64,000 bases of DNA, taken from Polytrichum commune. Its lineage: Eukaryota > Streptophyta > Polytrichopsida > Polytrichales > Polytrichaceae. Positions 36,206 through 47,300 of this stretch are shown piece after piece (positions within the stretch are counted from its first letter, which is position 1; each line of letters opens with the position of its first letter). A program made the position numbers and the translations under genes. The notes below the pieces were generated by a model that did no database searches, was not told where the DNA came from, and saw only the letters and a program-made list of their open reading frames with translations. Where the stretch lies: assembly GCA_950295325.1 (NCBI GenBank), contig OX485804.1, positions 41,354,001-41,418,000 of the forward strand, written 5' to 3'.

Positions 36206-38264
36206 TCAAGATGTGGAAAAGGGCTCAAAGAATCCTGTATCAATGACCACTTCCTCGTCCATACCCGACGGGCTTCCAACTTGTGGTAGCACCTCCCACG
36301 TGCGCAGAACTAAATTAAACGCCACAACATTGAGACCCTTGTGTCGCCAAAAGAAAAGGCGGTAACCATGTCCGACACACTTGAGCTTGTCGGCTTTGTT
36401 CATCAAACCCCCTTGACTCACATTGTTGCTCGCCAACCCTAACCGGTGAGATTCAGGCATCTCGAGAACAGGGAAGAATTTCCGGGACACCATCCCGAGT
36501 GCCCACACTGAGATGCCAGCCTTCCCATTACTTTCAGTGACCGCAAAAACCTTTCCAGCACATTCGACCAGTTGCACATTAACTGTCGAAGTGCCACCAG
36601 TTGGAGTTGGGATTTGGATACAATCCCTGGTCCACATTTCTGTCTTCAAGTTGAAGGATATAAGAAAATCGCCCTTCACGCCACCGATGCAATATAGGAG
36701 GCCGTCGCAAAGGACTGCGCAAAACTTGCTCTTGATTTGTTTCACGGTTTCTGCTGATACACTTGGTGAGGTCGGTTCCACCCTCGCCCACCTATTTAAA
36801 TTTGAGTTGTAAATGTGCGTTTCCTTGTCTGAAATGGCAACCACACGGAATGAGTTTTGGGCCACGTCAGATACCACAAACATCCCCGCGTGTCCCCATT
36901 CGTCGGCAGATTTAGGTAGAGTCTTCCATTTGTGTTTGTAAGGGTCGCCCACGAGGTAACTTGAGAACTCGGTCGAGATCTCAAATCCTAAAAATCCCTT
37001 ACCGCTTCCTGCAAAATATGTGACAGAGCTCAATACCAGCACGTCAAAGTAACAAATAAGTTAACCTTTTAAAAAAAAATGTTATTATTATTATTATTAT
37101 TATTATTATCATGTACTAAGCTAGACTTCCTATGATGGAATTTGGACTGGCCACATGAAGTCTATGTACATGGTGGCTTGGCCTCAGGACCCAAACTGGC
37201 TATGGTGGCTACTTAACAGTCATTGAAGTATAGCAAGCCACCAACAGCACTTCGATGTGTTACAGGTTATGTTGGGTCCCCTATCAAAAACTTGATTCAC
37301 CAGCATTGGGAAGTACCCATCTTCATGCCGGAAAGATATAGCAAAGGATGAAAAAAACAAGAGGTCCATGTTAGGCACAGTGCCCCTCTCCTAGGCCAAA
37401 AGATATAGCAAAAGGAAAGGGTCCACATCATAAAAAAAGTATAGTATTTTGTGGTTACATAGTTCAAGTGCAAACTTGTGTTTACAATAGACACAAAGGC
37501 TGCTCTCAAAGGTCACAAAGGTACTCGTGCACACAATCACCTTCTATTTCGTAGTATTCAAGTGTTGTGGTGACTTAACCTACTTGGTGGCCACTTTCCA
37601 TCCTCAAGCATCTAAGAGATGAAACCACAAGACCATGACACTTCAAAACCTCACAACCCTTGATTTGCTAGAACTTAATCGTGTAGAAGAGCCCACATGA
37701 CTAGGATGGTAATGAAATAGCATTTGGTTGAGAGCCTGGTTGCATATGTCTTTACACTACACTCAAGGGCTTGTGACCACGCAAAAGTCTAGTTCAATAT
37801 TCCATGGTACAGCCTCCGGACGAGTTTCATGGTCACAGCCCTTGGCCATACCACAAAGTGGCCCTTAGTTTTAAGATACGTAGTTTCTTGAAAGGAATGC
37901 AAGGGGAAATAATAGTGAAGAAATAAATACCAGCAAAAGGTAGGAGACGAATGACCCGAGGGACATTTGAGAGCGAGGGTAATTGCTCCCATTGGCCAGT
38001 CACACTACAAAAGCCGGACCAATTGTGTTCTTCATCTGAACGCCGGAACACGAGAGGGCAATAAGATTGGGCCTCTGTAAACTGAAAATGGGAGCCTTCG
38101 GCATTCATCAAATCTTGCCACTGTCGGCACACGCATTTTGCCTTAATTGTGTCGAGTGGGGGTAACCTCATCAGGATAAGTTTAAGAATCTCCTCACAAA
38201 CATTGTCCATCACTGACTTTTTCGTTGTTGGAGTCGTACCAAGAATATTAATTAGAGGCTGCAT
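36206..38264 (-). CDS. F-box/kelch-like protein
   Basis: This is a probable substrate receptor of an SCF ubiquitin ligase. Exon 1 is 38264-37931 and exon 2 is 37008-36206. The 922-bp intron runs from GCTG|GTATTT to ATTTTGCAG|GA, and the phases join (1+2), giving 378 residues. The F-box is at about residues 20-60 (EILKLILMRLPPLDTIK, then CVCRQWQDLM), where SKP1 would bind. The C-terminal part has kelch-like or F-box-associated repeats: KWKTLPKSADEWGH, LYCIGGVKGDFLISFNL, FNLVLRTWEVLPQVG. Such C-terminal domains bind the target protein. The target cannot be inferred. The start ATG is the first in an open exon of suitable length. The intron contains a (TTA)n microsatellite near 37081-37111 and no other gene. 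Confidence 0.88.
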
Positions 38265-41200
38265 CTGTCAACCTGAAATCAAAATCAAACAGGACGCGTT
38301 TTCAATACCCCCATATTTCACATTCTTCATCCTCACATTGAGTGTCTTTAATGGTCTAATTCTGGTGACGACGTTTGGGAGGACAGGACACTCATTATAT
38401 TGAGATAACACATATTTGAGGTTACCCGAATTGGAATTAACAAATTAAACGTTTGAGTTGGGACCTACTGATATACCCTTGTAACCAGTAAACCGCAAAT
38501 AAGAACCAAGTGAGATAGTTAAGCTGAAGGTTCCAGAGTTGCATACTCAATGCATGGCAATCAAAAGGAAGCAATAACGGAAGCAGAATAAAATGGAATC
38601 CAGAACCATACATGCGGCCCTAGCCAAATGGTGGCAAGCCATTTGACCAGGGGCCATCCACAACATCCCCACTGGCTTCTTCATCACTTCCCAGCAGTGG
38701 AAATCATCTTTGTCTTAAGTTTCTGCTACTGATCTTCCAAGGTAATGGGAGGACGTAAGCAAATTGTTGTGCTCAGACCTCAATTTCAACATAAGGAAAC
38801 CAGGAGAAATGAGACCCTAAACCCTGAATCAGGGAAAACAAAAGCCAAATTTTGGTATATTCAAGAAAGCACGCTATCATTTGATCAGGAAAAAGTTTAT
38901 GCATTTTGGATCCTTGACAGGCTGCTGCACATGGCAAGGAGAGCATGACTCATTACCGTCTCTAAGCTTCCAGTGGATGCAAATGCTCCACAACAAACAC
39001 ATTTTTAACAAGTCATTGTAACTGCGAGATCGAGGACCGGATAATTACATTCTCACAGATATTGAGTGGATAGCTCAAATGTCAGAACTGTTCTGTCACG
39101 CCCCCTGGGCTAGCAACGCTTTGTAGCATCCGCAGGGATCAGCGCCTTTACAACTCAGTTTGAAGCTGCTCAAACATTTTTGAGCATAAGCATTACTTTG
39201 GAGCTGCTAGTGTGTGATTAGGATTTTCGAGACTAGTAATTCAAGAAAATATGGAAAATTTCTTTACTAGGAACAAAACTAAATACCTACTAGGGGAAGT
39301 TTGCGTGTGGATGTGGATGTGGATGGTGAACCCCCTGCTTTAGAAAATTTGTTTCTAATTAGTTTTATAAACATCGACATTGAGAGTGCAAAACCTTTTC
39401 TAATTCCTAGGCCCAACTGGTTGTATCAACGGATTCCTACTCTCAATGCTCTCTATTCGTGCACGTTCGTTCGTGCTCCTCCTCTTTGTGAAAGACCAAA
39501 TCATCAACTTTATTGGAAGCAACAGAAGTGAGTTAGGAACATTGATGTTCTAAAGGCGTCTAAGAGCGACCACATTCTGAGCCTTAGGAAACCAATCAAA
39601 CAGGGCAGCATTGATTAATTGATAAATGTTGTCAGCTGCCCCGGCTTTAGTGCCGAAGCAAATTCTTGTGCATTCTGAGAAAAAGAGTTAACGCCGCATT
39701 GTTGATTACTCGTTGTCCTCCACGCTTTCTGAAATGCCAGGAATCTATCTTGACTTACTGATGGCAACAACCACATCAACAACAAGCGGGCGATATTGGG
39801 TGCAAGAAACTAGGACCTGTCCCCTAGAGTGGTTCAGACAGTGGATCTGACAGCGTCTCAAGTTGGCGAGATCTGGCCTTGCTGCGCTTGAATCCCCCAC
39901 CCAATCACTTCGGCACCCAATAACTGTCGCGGCGCTAGCAGTACCAGCACTTGATCTTCGGCCGCTGATGACGACGACGACGATCTCCTAATCTCTCTCT
40001 CTCACTCACTCGGCATCAGCTGCATTGCCCTAAGCTAAGGCTCCTCGGGATCGAATGACCACGCAGTGCCTTATCTCAGCAAAATCTGAACCATCTAGCT
40101 GTCAAATCCTCCTGCACACAAAGACTAAAGTTGTTTGGAGATGCCCCTTCCCACCTGACTTTAGCTTAGCCTAAAAGTTTGTTCTAAAAACATGGCCTTC
40201 ACACCTAGCATGCTCACACTTACTAGTGGGGGCTACCAACGAACGGCTCCTACAAGCAAGGCCCACTTTCATCTCCCATTTGACCAGCGTTGGATGTAAC
40301 TACTCTAGTGTTGGGAGGAACCCTTCACTGGTGGTCTGCACCAGTAAGTGTGGGTGGACTTACCATCAACGCTATCTAATCCCAACCCTAGTTGACAACG
40401 GACGTGGCATGGTTTAAAAGCGGAGGTTTTAAGCCTCAAGCACCGACCCTCCGTTCAGTACCTAGAGATGGGGCAAGAATATAGGACCTTTAAAAGTGTC
40501 ACCTCCGGCCCTTGTGATTGGTTGCTTTCAGTTTGAGCTATGAGGGCACGAGGAGATCCATTAAAAAAAAACCAATGGTGAGATAGATGAGTGGTAAGGC
40601 GTTTGTGGATGGGACAAAAACTATGCAAGATGTCATTGCTTTGTAGATAAAACAATGAATATGTGCGAAAGCTACTTAACTAAAACTTACTCGAAAATCT
40701 CCAGAGCAAGATCTTGTAGGTACACCGGGATAGTCGGGCGCCTCCACCATAACCAAGAGAGCTTTACCCGGTTTTTAGGAAAGTCTTTGGTTATCTGGTA
40801 AAGCCATGTGGGAATGGACCTTTAAGTAACTTAAGTAGTACAATTTTGGCATTTATGGCAGTGCAATATGTAAGTAAGATAGTACGATGCACTATGGGGG
40901 CTACAATAAGCTCATGACTCAATGAATACCAAGTATTGTGGGTTAGTTTTTTCACAGTTTCATCAATGACAAGCCGCTGCCATAAGATAGATTACTTAAG
41001 GTATGTGGGTGTTCTTTGGTTCCTTTTTCATGTTCTCCAACTTCTACCGACTAGATTTACACAACAAAATTTATGTTGCATTAGCAAATTTACGATGAAA
41101 TATTTGCAAAAATTGAACATGCTCTAATTTTGCTGATTTCTTAACTAGATATATAGGTCCTCCCCATTGTTCTTACTATTGGTGTAGAGTAGTTACTAAT

Positions 41201-41523
41201 AATTGCAGACATAGTCCAATCTCTTTTAAACATGTACCTTTATGATGTTTGCTCTTTGATCCTCACCGAACTACAAACTAATCAAATATAGGGGTCCAAT
41301 AAAAAAAGGGGATTGATATTTCCACACCTTTTTTGGCTAGATTCACACCTTTTTGCCGGTTCGGTTGCCGTGTCACTAAGGCGCTATATATGAGATTCTT
41401 CATGGTGCATCCGGACCGTTGATCCACCAAGGTCCATCCAAGGGCCTCAATGCTCCTAGGTGGCGGTGGGGTGGGGGGCGGGGGTGGTGCTTGCCACCAA
41501 GGCGGGGTGGGGCCGTGGGCCTC
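38265..41523. other. Intergenic DNA left of the mobile-element cluster
   Basis: No gene is recognised. Features are short CT and GAC repeats near 39970-40010, the third dispersed repeat copy (41150-41310) and a G-rich patch (41460-41520). At about 41311 a sequence beginning ggggattgatatttccacac could be a transposon terminus, but I found no partner inside the window. Confidence 0.45.
41150..41310 (+). repeat. Dispersed repeat family, copy 3
   Basis: It shares ataggtcctccccattgtt, ccaatctctttt-aaacatgt and atataggggtcc-aat with the copies at 20533 and 34684, in the same order and orientation. It ends where the possible transposon terminus at about 41311 begins. Confidence 0.5.
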
Positions 41524-42150
41524 ATGTCTTTTTTGGGGAGGCCGGATTTAGGGTGGTGTCGGGCCTAGTGGCTAGGCGGGCCCAGTGGCTAGGCCTACTT
41601 ATTATATAACTAGTTGGTTACCCTTACTCTACTTACTAAATAACTAGTTGGTTACCCTTACTCTACTTACTAAATGACTAGTTGGTTACCCTTCCTCTAC
41701 TTACTAAATAACTAGTTGGTCATCCTTACTCTACTTACTAAATAACTGGTTGGTTACCCTTACTTGGTATTTTGGTAGGCTATCATGTTACAACCATTGC
41801 AATGAAGGAGACTATCCACAATCATATAGCATAGAATTACAACATAATGGTAATGTCATTAGAGGCATTACATTTCCGGATGAAAATATTCGATTTGCTT
41901 GACAATAGGGATGATACATAGATTATGTAATGTAGGTGACACTAAGTAGGATACAACTTAGTCATTTAGTAAGTAGAGTAAGGCTAACCAACTAGTTATT
42001 TAGTAAGTAGAGTAAGGGTAACAAACTAGTCATTTAGTAAGTAGAGTAAGTGTAACCAACTAGTTATATAATAAGTAGGCCTAGCCACTGGGCCCGCCTA
42101 GCCACTAGGCCCGACACCACCCTAAATCCGACCTCCCCAAAAAAGACATG
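41524..42150. mobile_element. Foldback/MITE-like element with long inverted arms
   Basis: Arms of about 200 bp (41524-41750 and 41950-42150) are inverted copies, starting CATGTCTTTTTTGGGGAGG and passing through ggcctagtggctaggcggg. Each arm contains a 34-bp direct repeat (core actagttggttaccctta, then ctctacttactaaat), about five copies on the left and four on the right. The 200-bp centre is AT-rich and non-coding. I see no target-site duplication directly outside the arms. It could be an independent foldback element or part of the left terminus of the adjoining MULE. Confidence 0.75.
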
Positions 42151-42296
42151 GGAGGACGTTAAGTACCCCCCCACGAACTTATAGGGGGCACCTGCTGAAA
42201 ATGTGCAGGGCAGCCCGGCGACGGGGTGACCGGTCGTGCCAGTCATTCGCGGACGCGTATGGATGACAGCGCGTTCAGGAGTTGTACGGCATATAC

Positions 42297-42455
42297 AGTA
42301 CAGCGTATACATGACGCCGGATACAGGACATCGGATACAGTACGACGTATATAGCACAACGTATACAGTACAGCGGATACATGACCCCGTATACAGGACT
42401 GCGTATACAATGCATCCCACACATGACATCGTATACAGAACATCGTATACAGTAC
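42297..42455 (+). repeat. Minisatellite, 14-bp unit, about 11 copies
   Basis: Units such as AGTACAGCGTATAC, AGGACATCGGATAC and AGAACATCGTATAC follow each other at exact 14-bp spacing. A related array lies at 49689-49765. Because 14 is not a multiple of 3, long frames read through it in several phases as Tyr/Cys-rich peptides. These are not credible proteins. Confidence 0.9.
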
Positions 42456-42477
42456 ACACTGAATTGAACTTAGCTAG

Positions 42478-42880
42478 GGAGAACATAGGGACATTAATTA
42501 GCACAACATGGGGACATTAAATAGCACAACATAGGGACATAAAATAGCACAACATAGGGACATTAATTAGCACAACATAGGGACATAAAATAGCACAACA
42601 TAGGGACATTAATTAGTACAACATAGGGACATAAAATAGCACAACATAGGGACATTATTTAGCACAACATAGGGACATAAAATAGCACAACATAGGGACA
42701 TTATTTAGCACAACATAGGGACATTAATTAGCACAACATAGGGACATAAAATAGCACAACATAGGGATATTATTTAGCACAACATAGGGACATTATTTAG
42801 CACAACATAGGGACATAAAATAGCACAACATAGGGACATAAAATAGCACAACATAGGGACATTATTTAGCACAACATAGG
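42478..42880 (+). repeat. Minisatellite, 23-bp unit, about 17 copies
   Basis: Each unit contains AACATAGGGACAT, followed by taattagcac, aaaatagcac or tatttagcac. Spacing is 23 bp. The AACAT-GGGACA core resembles that of the 24-bp array that follows. Confidence 0.9.
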
Positions 42881-42888
42881 ATTGCGGA

Positions 42889-43310
42889 ACATGTATGTTC
42901 TTGGTTATGGAACATGGACACTGGTTTATTGAGGAACATGGACACTGGTTGATTGTAGAACATGGACACTGGTTCATTGTGGAACATGGACACTGGTTTA
43001 TTGAGGAACATGGACACTGCTTGATTGTGGAACATGGACACTGCTTTATTGTGGAACATGGACACTGCTTTATTGTAGAACATGGATGTTCTTGTTTGTG
43101 GAACATATACACTTGTTGATTGTAGAACATGGACACTGCTTGATTGTGGAAAATGGACACTGGTTTATTGAGGAACATGGACACTGGTTGATTGTGGAAC
43201 ATGGACTCTGCTTGATTGTCGAAAATTGATTTTGGTTTTTTGGGAACATGCACTCTTTTTGGTTTAGGAACATGGGCTATGGTTTTTTGTGGAACATGCA
43301 TTCTTATTGG
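42889..43310 (+). repeat. Minisatellite, 24-bp unit, about 14-17 copies
   Basis: Units contain GGAACATGGACACTG followed by variable gtttattg or cttgattg. Because 24 is a multiple of 3, all six frames stay open and give artificial octapeptide repeats. Units decay to the right of about 43240. Confidence 0.9.
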
Positions 43311-43547
43311 TTGTGGATCATGGAGTCATCTTCAACGTAGACGATATGCATTTTATTACAGTGGGAGATGGACAGTGCTTCATTGTCGAACACGAACTCA
43401 TCTCTAACATAGAACAAGGGAGACATTGGCAGCCTCTTCAAGTTGAACATTTTCCCTATTTAACGTTCCACGCTACTACTGTGCTGTGCATATCACCTCC
43501 ACGCCATTGATGCACTGTTGCACTGTTGCACTGCTGTTCTGTTCTAC

Positions 43548-43640
43548 ACAGCAATTCCACGTGACTGCCTTCCTGTAGATACCAGTTCCTCGCGACTGCA
43601 GTCCTGTACAGAGCAGTTCGACGCGACTGCTGTCCTGCTC
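43548..43640 (+). repeat. Short tandem repeat, about 30-bp unit, three copies
   Basis: Units carry agcaattccacgtgactgc, ccagttcctcgcgactgc and agcagttcgacgcgactgc, each followed by a CCTGT word. The repeat lies about 0.7 kb upstream of the ULP1-type gene start. Confidence 0.65.
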
Positions 43641-44303
43641 AAGGGATGTCGTACGCCCATGTTCTTTAATGATAGCTGCATCAATCATGACGTAGTGATT
43701 TCACTGAAAGTGATTGTTTAGGGTTATTAAGTATCATTTGGACGTCATTGGGTTGAAGACCAGCAGGTTCAACCATTTTCTAAAGAGCTTGTGAAGGGCT
43801 GCGAGGGTTTCATTCGTGAACTGTTTGATTTCCTTTTGAGTAGGAACGTGCGAAATTTATGAGCTGGTGTGTGTTCGGCGAGTGTGGACAGGATTTCGAT
43901 GAGTCGACTTAGTTAGAATCTAAGCGTTTTTAGTGACATTCGAAGCGGTTGCGGGTTATACTCGAAAGGTTTTTGCGGCATTCCAAGGGTTTTGAGTGCT
44001 AATCGATTGGTGTCCAATAACTGCTCCTGGTTGTTGTTGTAGCAGCAGTTATTATTGCGGCAGTTTATGTCCACGGCCGTTCATTAGCGACATTAGCAAG
44101 TTCATTAGCGGGTTCATTAGCGACATTCTGCACAATTTTATCAGGGTTTGCAATTTTGCTTATTTGCAGACTCTTCATTCCCTTATCGCACATTTAATGC
44201 CAGCAAATTATGAAAGCGTGTGAGGTTTAGGGTTTGTTCATTTTCAAGTGTAGTTTTGAGTGTTTTTTGTGCACAATTGAAATCATCATACCCGAACGCA
44301 TTA

Positions 44304-47300
44304 ATGGCGACAACTGAAGGAACAGAAGCATCCAAAGTGACTAGGAACAAGAACGGGGCGAAACTTCTTCCAGAGGCGCTTGCTGTGGGTTGGCATGTCC
44401 TCGAAAATGAAGCCCTGATAAGGTCTTTGGGGAGGCACAAATTCGTCCACTTGACCATACATGGTAAACAAGGTTGGCAAGAAGGGGTAAGCATTCCTTC
44501 ACAGAACTTGTTGTGTTGTTTTTCCTTACCATTTTCCTGTATTGTTGGTTACATATTTGCATACACAACAATATGTTAAATCCTCTCAGAACTTTCAAGG
44601 GGTAAGCATCAGTTTTTGGTATTAAACAGGTCCTGTTTTGCTCACTGCATTTTCTTCCCTCTCATCAGTTTCAGGAAATTAACATGTCCTGTTTTTTCTA
44701 TCAGAACTTTCTTCCCTCCCATCAGTTTTAGGAAATTAACATATCATGTTTTTTCTATCAGAACTTTCTTCCCTCCCATCAGTTTTAGGAAATTAGCATG
44801 TCCTGTTTTTTCTATCAGAACTTTCTTCCCTCCCATCAGTTTTAGGAAATTAGCATGTCCTGTTTTTTCTATCAGAACTTTCTTCCCTCCCATCAGTTTT
44901 AGGAAATTAGCATGTCCTGTTTTTTCTATCAAAACTTTCTTCCCTCTCGTCAGTTTTAGGAATTTAACATGTCCTGTAGTTCTATCAGAACTTTCTTCCC
45001 TCCCATCAGTTCTGCATATTGAACAGGTACTGTTTTGCAGGTGTTTGCTGGTCCAGATGGAACATCTAGGGTTTTCCGTTGTACCATGAAACAAAATAGG
45101 AAGACCTGTGCATGTATGTACGTAGAGGATGAGTATGAGGAGCTTGTGGTAGAGGCATATTGGCAGGCGAGGGACAAAGTTAAAATGGCCAACAACAGGT
45201 ACAGGTTCAATTGTATTTATTGCAATGAGTTATACAAGGATAAGAACACTGTCTCTTACCATAGGATGTTTAACCTATGTAAGAGCTACACGGGAGAGAA
45301 GCCACTCAAGATGTATCCAACTTGGGAGCCAAGCAATCATGGAGAGAAGCATAGGATTGCACAGAAATTCAACAAGGTTTCCTCGCCACATGGGTCGCAC
45401 TCCCAATCCCCATCGCAGTTTCCTCCGCCTCTGGAATTAGAGTCCAATCCAGTGGGCAGTACATCATTGGTGGCTGCCGATGCAGAACATGGTGTTCCAT
45501 CCAGAAAACGCAAGCTAACAACGAGGACGCCCGTTCCTATCATTGGCTGTAGAACTCGCAGCGTTGGTGTGGACGCCGCTCCCTCATCACCACCCCGCAA
45601 GGCGCAAAACCTTGCAGTGAAGGGACCGCCCAGAGTACCCAAGTCACCCTCTGCCAGTAAGGGACGACCGAAGAAAAATTGGAAGACATCTCGCAGGATT
45701 TGTATATCCTCCAGCGAAGAGGACCTGAATTCGGGCACGTCGCCAAGCGAGTCCGACTCCACATCAAAAGAGGCGACTCCAAATTCGCAGAACAGTGGGC
45801 ATGGGCACTTCCGTGTTGTGACGCACGAGCATGGACATCGTGCGCAGCCTTCGCCGTCGCGTGTGGAACATATCCACCCATAGGTTCAGCAGACTGAACT
45901 TATTCGAGCTACGACTTCGCACGATGGTGTACTGTTGAATCCTGCCATAGACATAGACATTGTTCCGCAAACAGTACCTGTGACTTACATTGTTCTGCAA
46001 CCCGAGCCTCCGCAGGAAGATGTTATTCCCCTTGTTGTTGCCCAACCCTCGACTAAACCTGTCCAACCTATCCCCATGTCGCGGGAGGAGTGCAAACAAC
46101 ACGCGTACAAGGAGGCCACAGTTCCTTTCCATGCGCCTAAAGAGATTACACGGCCTCCAGAACCAGTGCCAGTCGATGGTCTCTATGTGCTTATCAACGA
46201 GACTGACGATTACTGGGTGCCAAAAAGTCTCTTAGATGACCCGGATGGCTGCATGCAATACCTCCAGAAACAATTGGAAGATGGCTCTATTGGCTATCGC
46301 GTTGGGGCTGCATTCGGGCAATGGTACCTGTATGGCAAAAATATGGTATTGTGTTTCACTCCATGTTCTTCAGTTTTGAATGTGCTCTATCATCTCATGT
46401 TCTACCAGATCAGATTGGCTGTACAATATTATGTTCTTATAATGAGTCGTTTTTTTATGTTCTGCCGGTGTATACATTGCAAAAGAACCTTGGAGAACAT
46501 AGCGAATTTTTGGATAAAATAAAGGCGCAGGTCAGGGTTTTTAAGAGCAATTCCCATGTGAACGTGTATGAAGAGCTCAGGCGCCTGAAAGACTATCTTC
46601 ATTATCGCGTCGAACAAAGGGAGTACGATGAGAAGGTTGCTGCCGCCAAGGTCAACTTTGAGAATTTTAGAAGAAATCACGTCGAAGACGCGTTACGAAA
46701 ATTTGACAGCGCCGTGAAAGAGAAGGAGGAGGAGTCCAAGTGGAAATGGTCACCATTGTACCAGATATTCAGAAAATGGCCTCTAAAAAATTTCAAGGCT
46801 GGTCCATGGGACCACACAGAACAGGAGTGGCTGGAGATGTCAGCTGTTCTGCTGTCGAACACGAAGACCGAGCCTCTGTCGCTTGAGCATGAGTGCCCGC
46901 ATGTTTTGAGAGCATTTTTGTACTTGGTCAGAAATCATACGGGCTTCAGTCGTCCAATCTCACACCCAACTATAGGTCTCCACGAGGAATACATATTGGA
47001 GCTTGCTCGAGACACAGTCCACTCAGTCGCCTTGACGACAATTGCCCAGAACATCCCTACAACAGGTTGGTGTACTTTCCCCAGCATCGAGAGTGCCGCA
47101 GAACACATTGATGTCCTGTTCACAGACGTTGCAGCTCTGCTTGGACACGAACCATCAGGGCGCATGGCTGTGGTTAAGAAAATGGAGTCCTTCATCGGTA
47201 GGATCGCGCAACGAGCCATCGCAGACATGGTCCGCATGCACCGTGAAAGTGAGCTTGCTGACATGTGGTTCAGTGTCGACGTCGGAGAGCAACGCCAAGC

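Noticed and set aside
41311-41440. Left terminal inverted repeat of the MULE beginning ggggattgatatttcc
   Set aside because: It looks like a terminus, but no inverted partner exists in the window and no target duplication can be checked. Left as a possibility only.
42064-42504. 146-codon Tyr/Cys-rich minus-strand frame
   Set aside because: It runs from the foldback arm through the 14-bp array and has no domain; the composition is that of the repeat.
42774-43301. 175-codon minus-strand frame and related Cys/Ser/Pro repeat frames
   Set aside because: They are read-through of the 23- and 24-bp arrays. A 24-bp unit keeps all six frames open, and the peptide changes register at unit indels.
42478-43310. 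CRISPR-like array
   Set aside because: Units are contiguous with no unique spacers, and the context is a plant transposon.
44616-45089. 157-codon plus-strand frame with 19-residue repeats
   Set aside because: It is the translation of a 57-bp intronic minisatellite, and a phase-perfect intron covers it.
45337-45881. Minus-strand frames of 113-141 codons
   Set aside because: They are antisense to exon 2 of the ULP1-type gene and have no domain.
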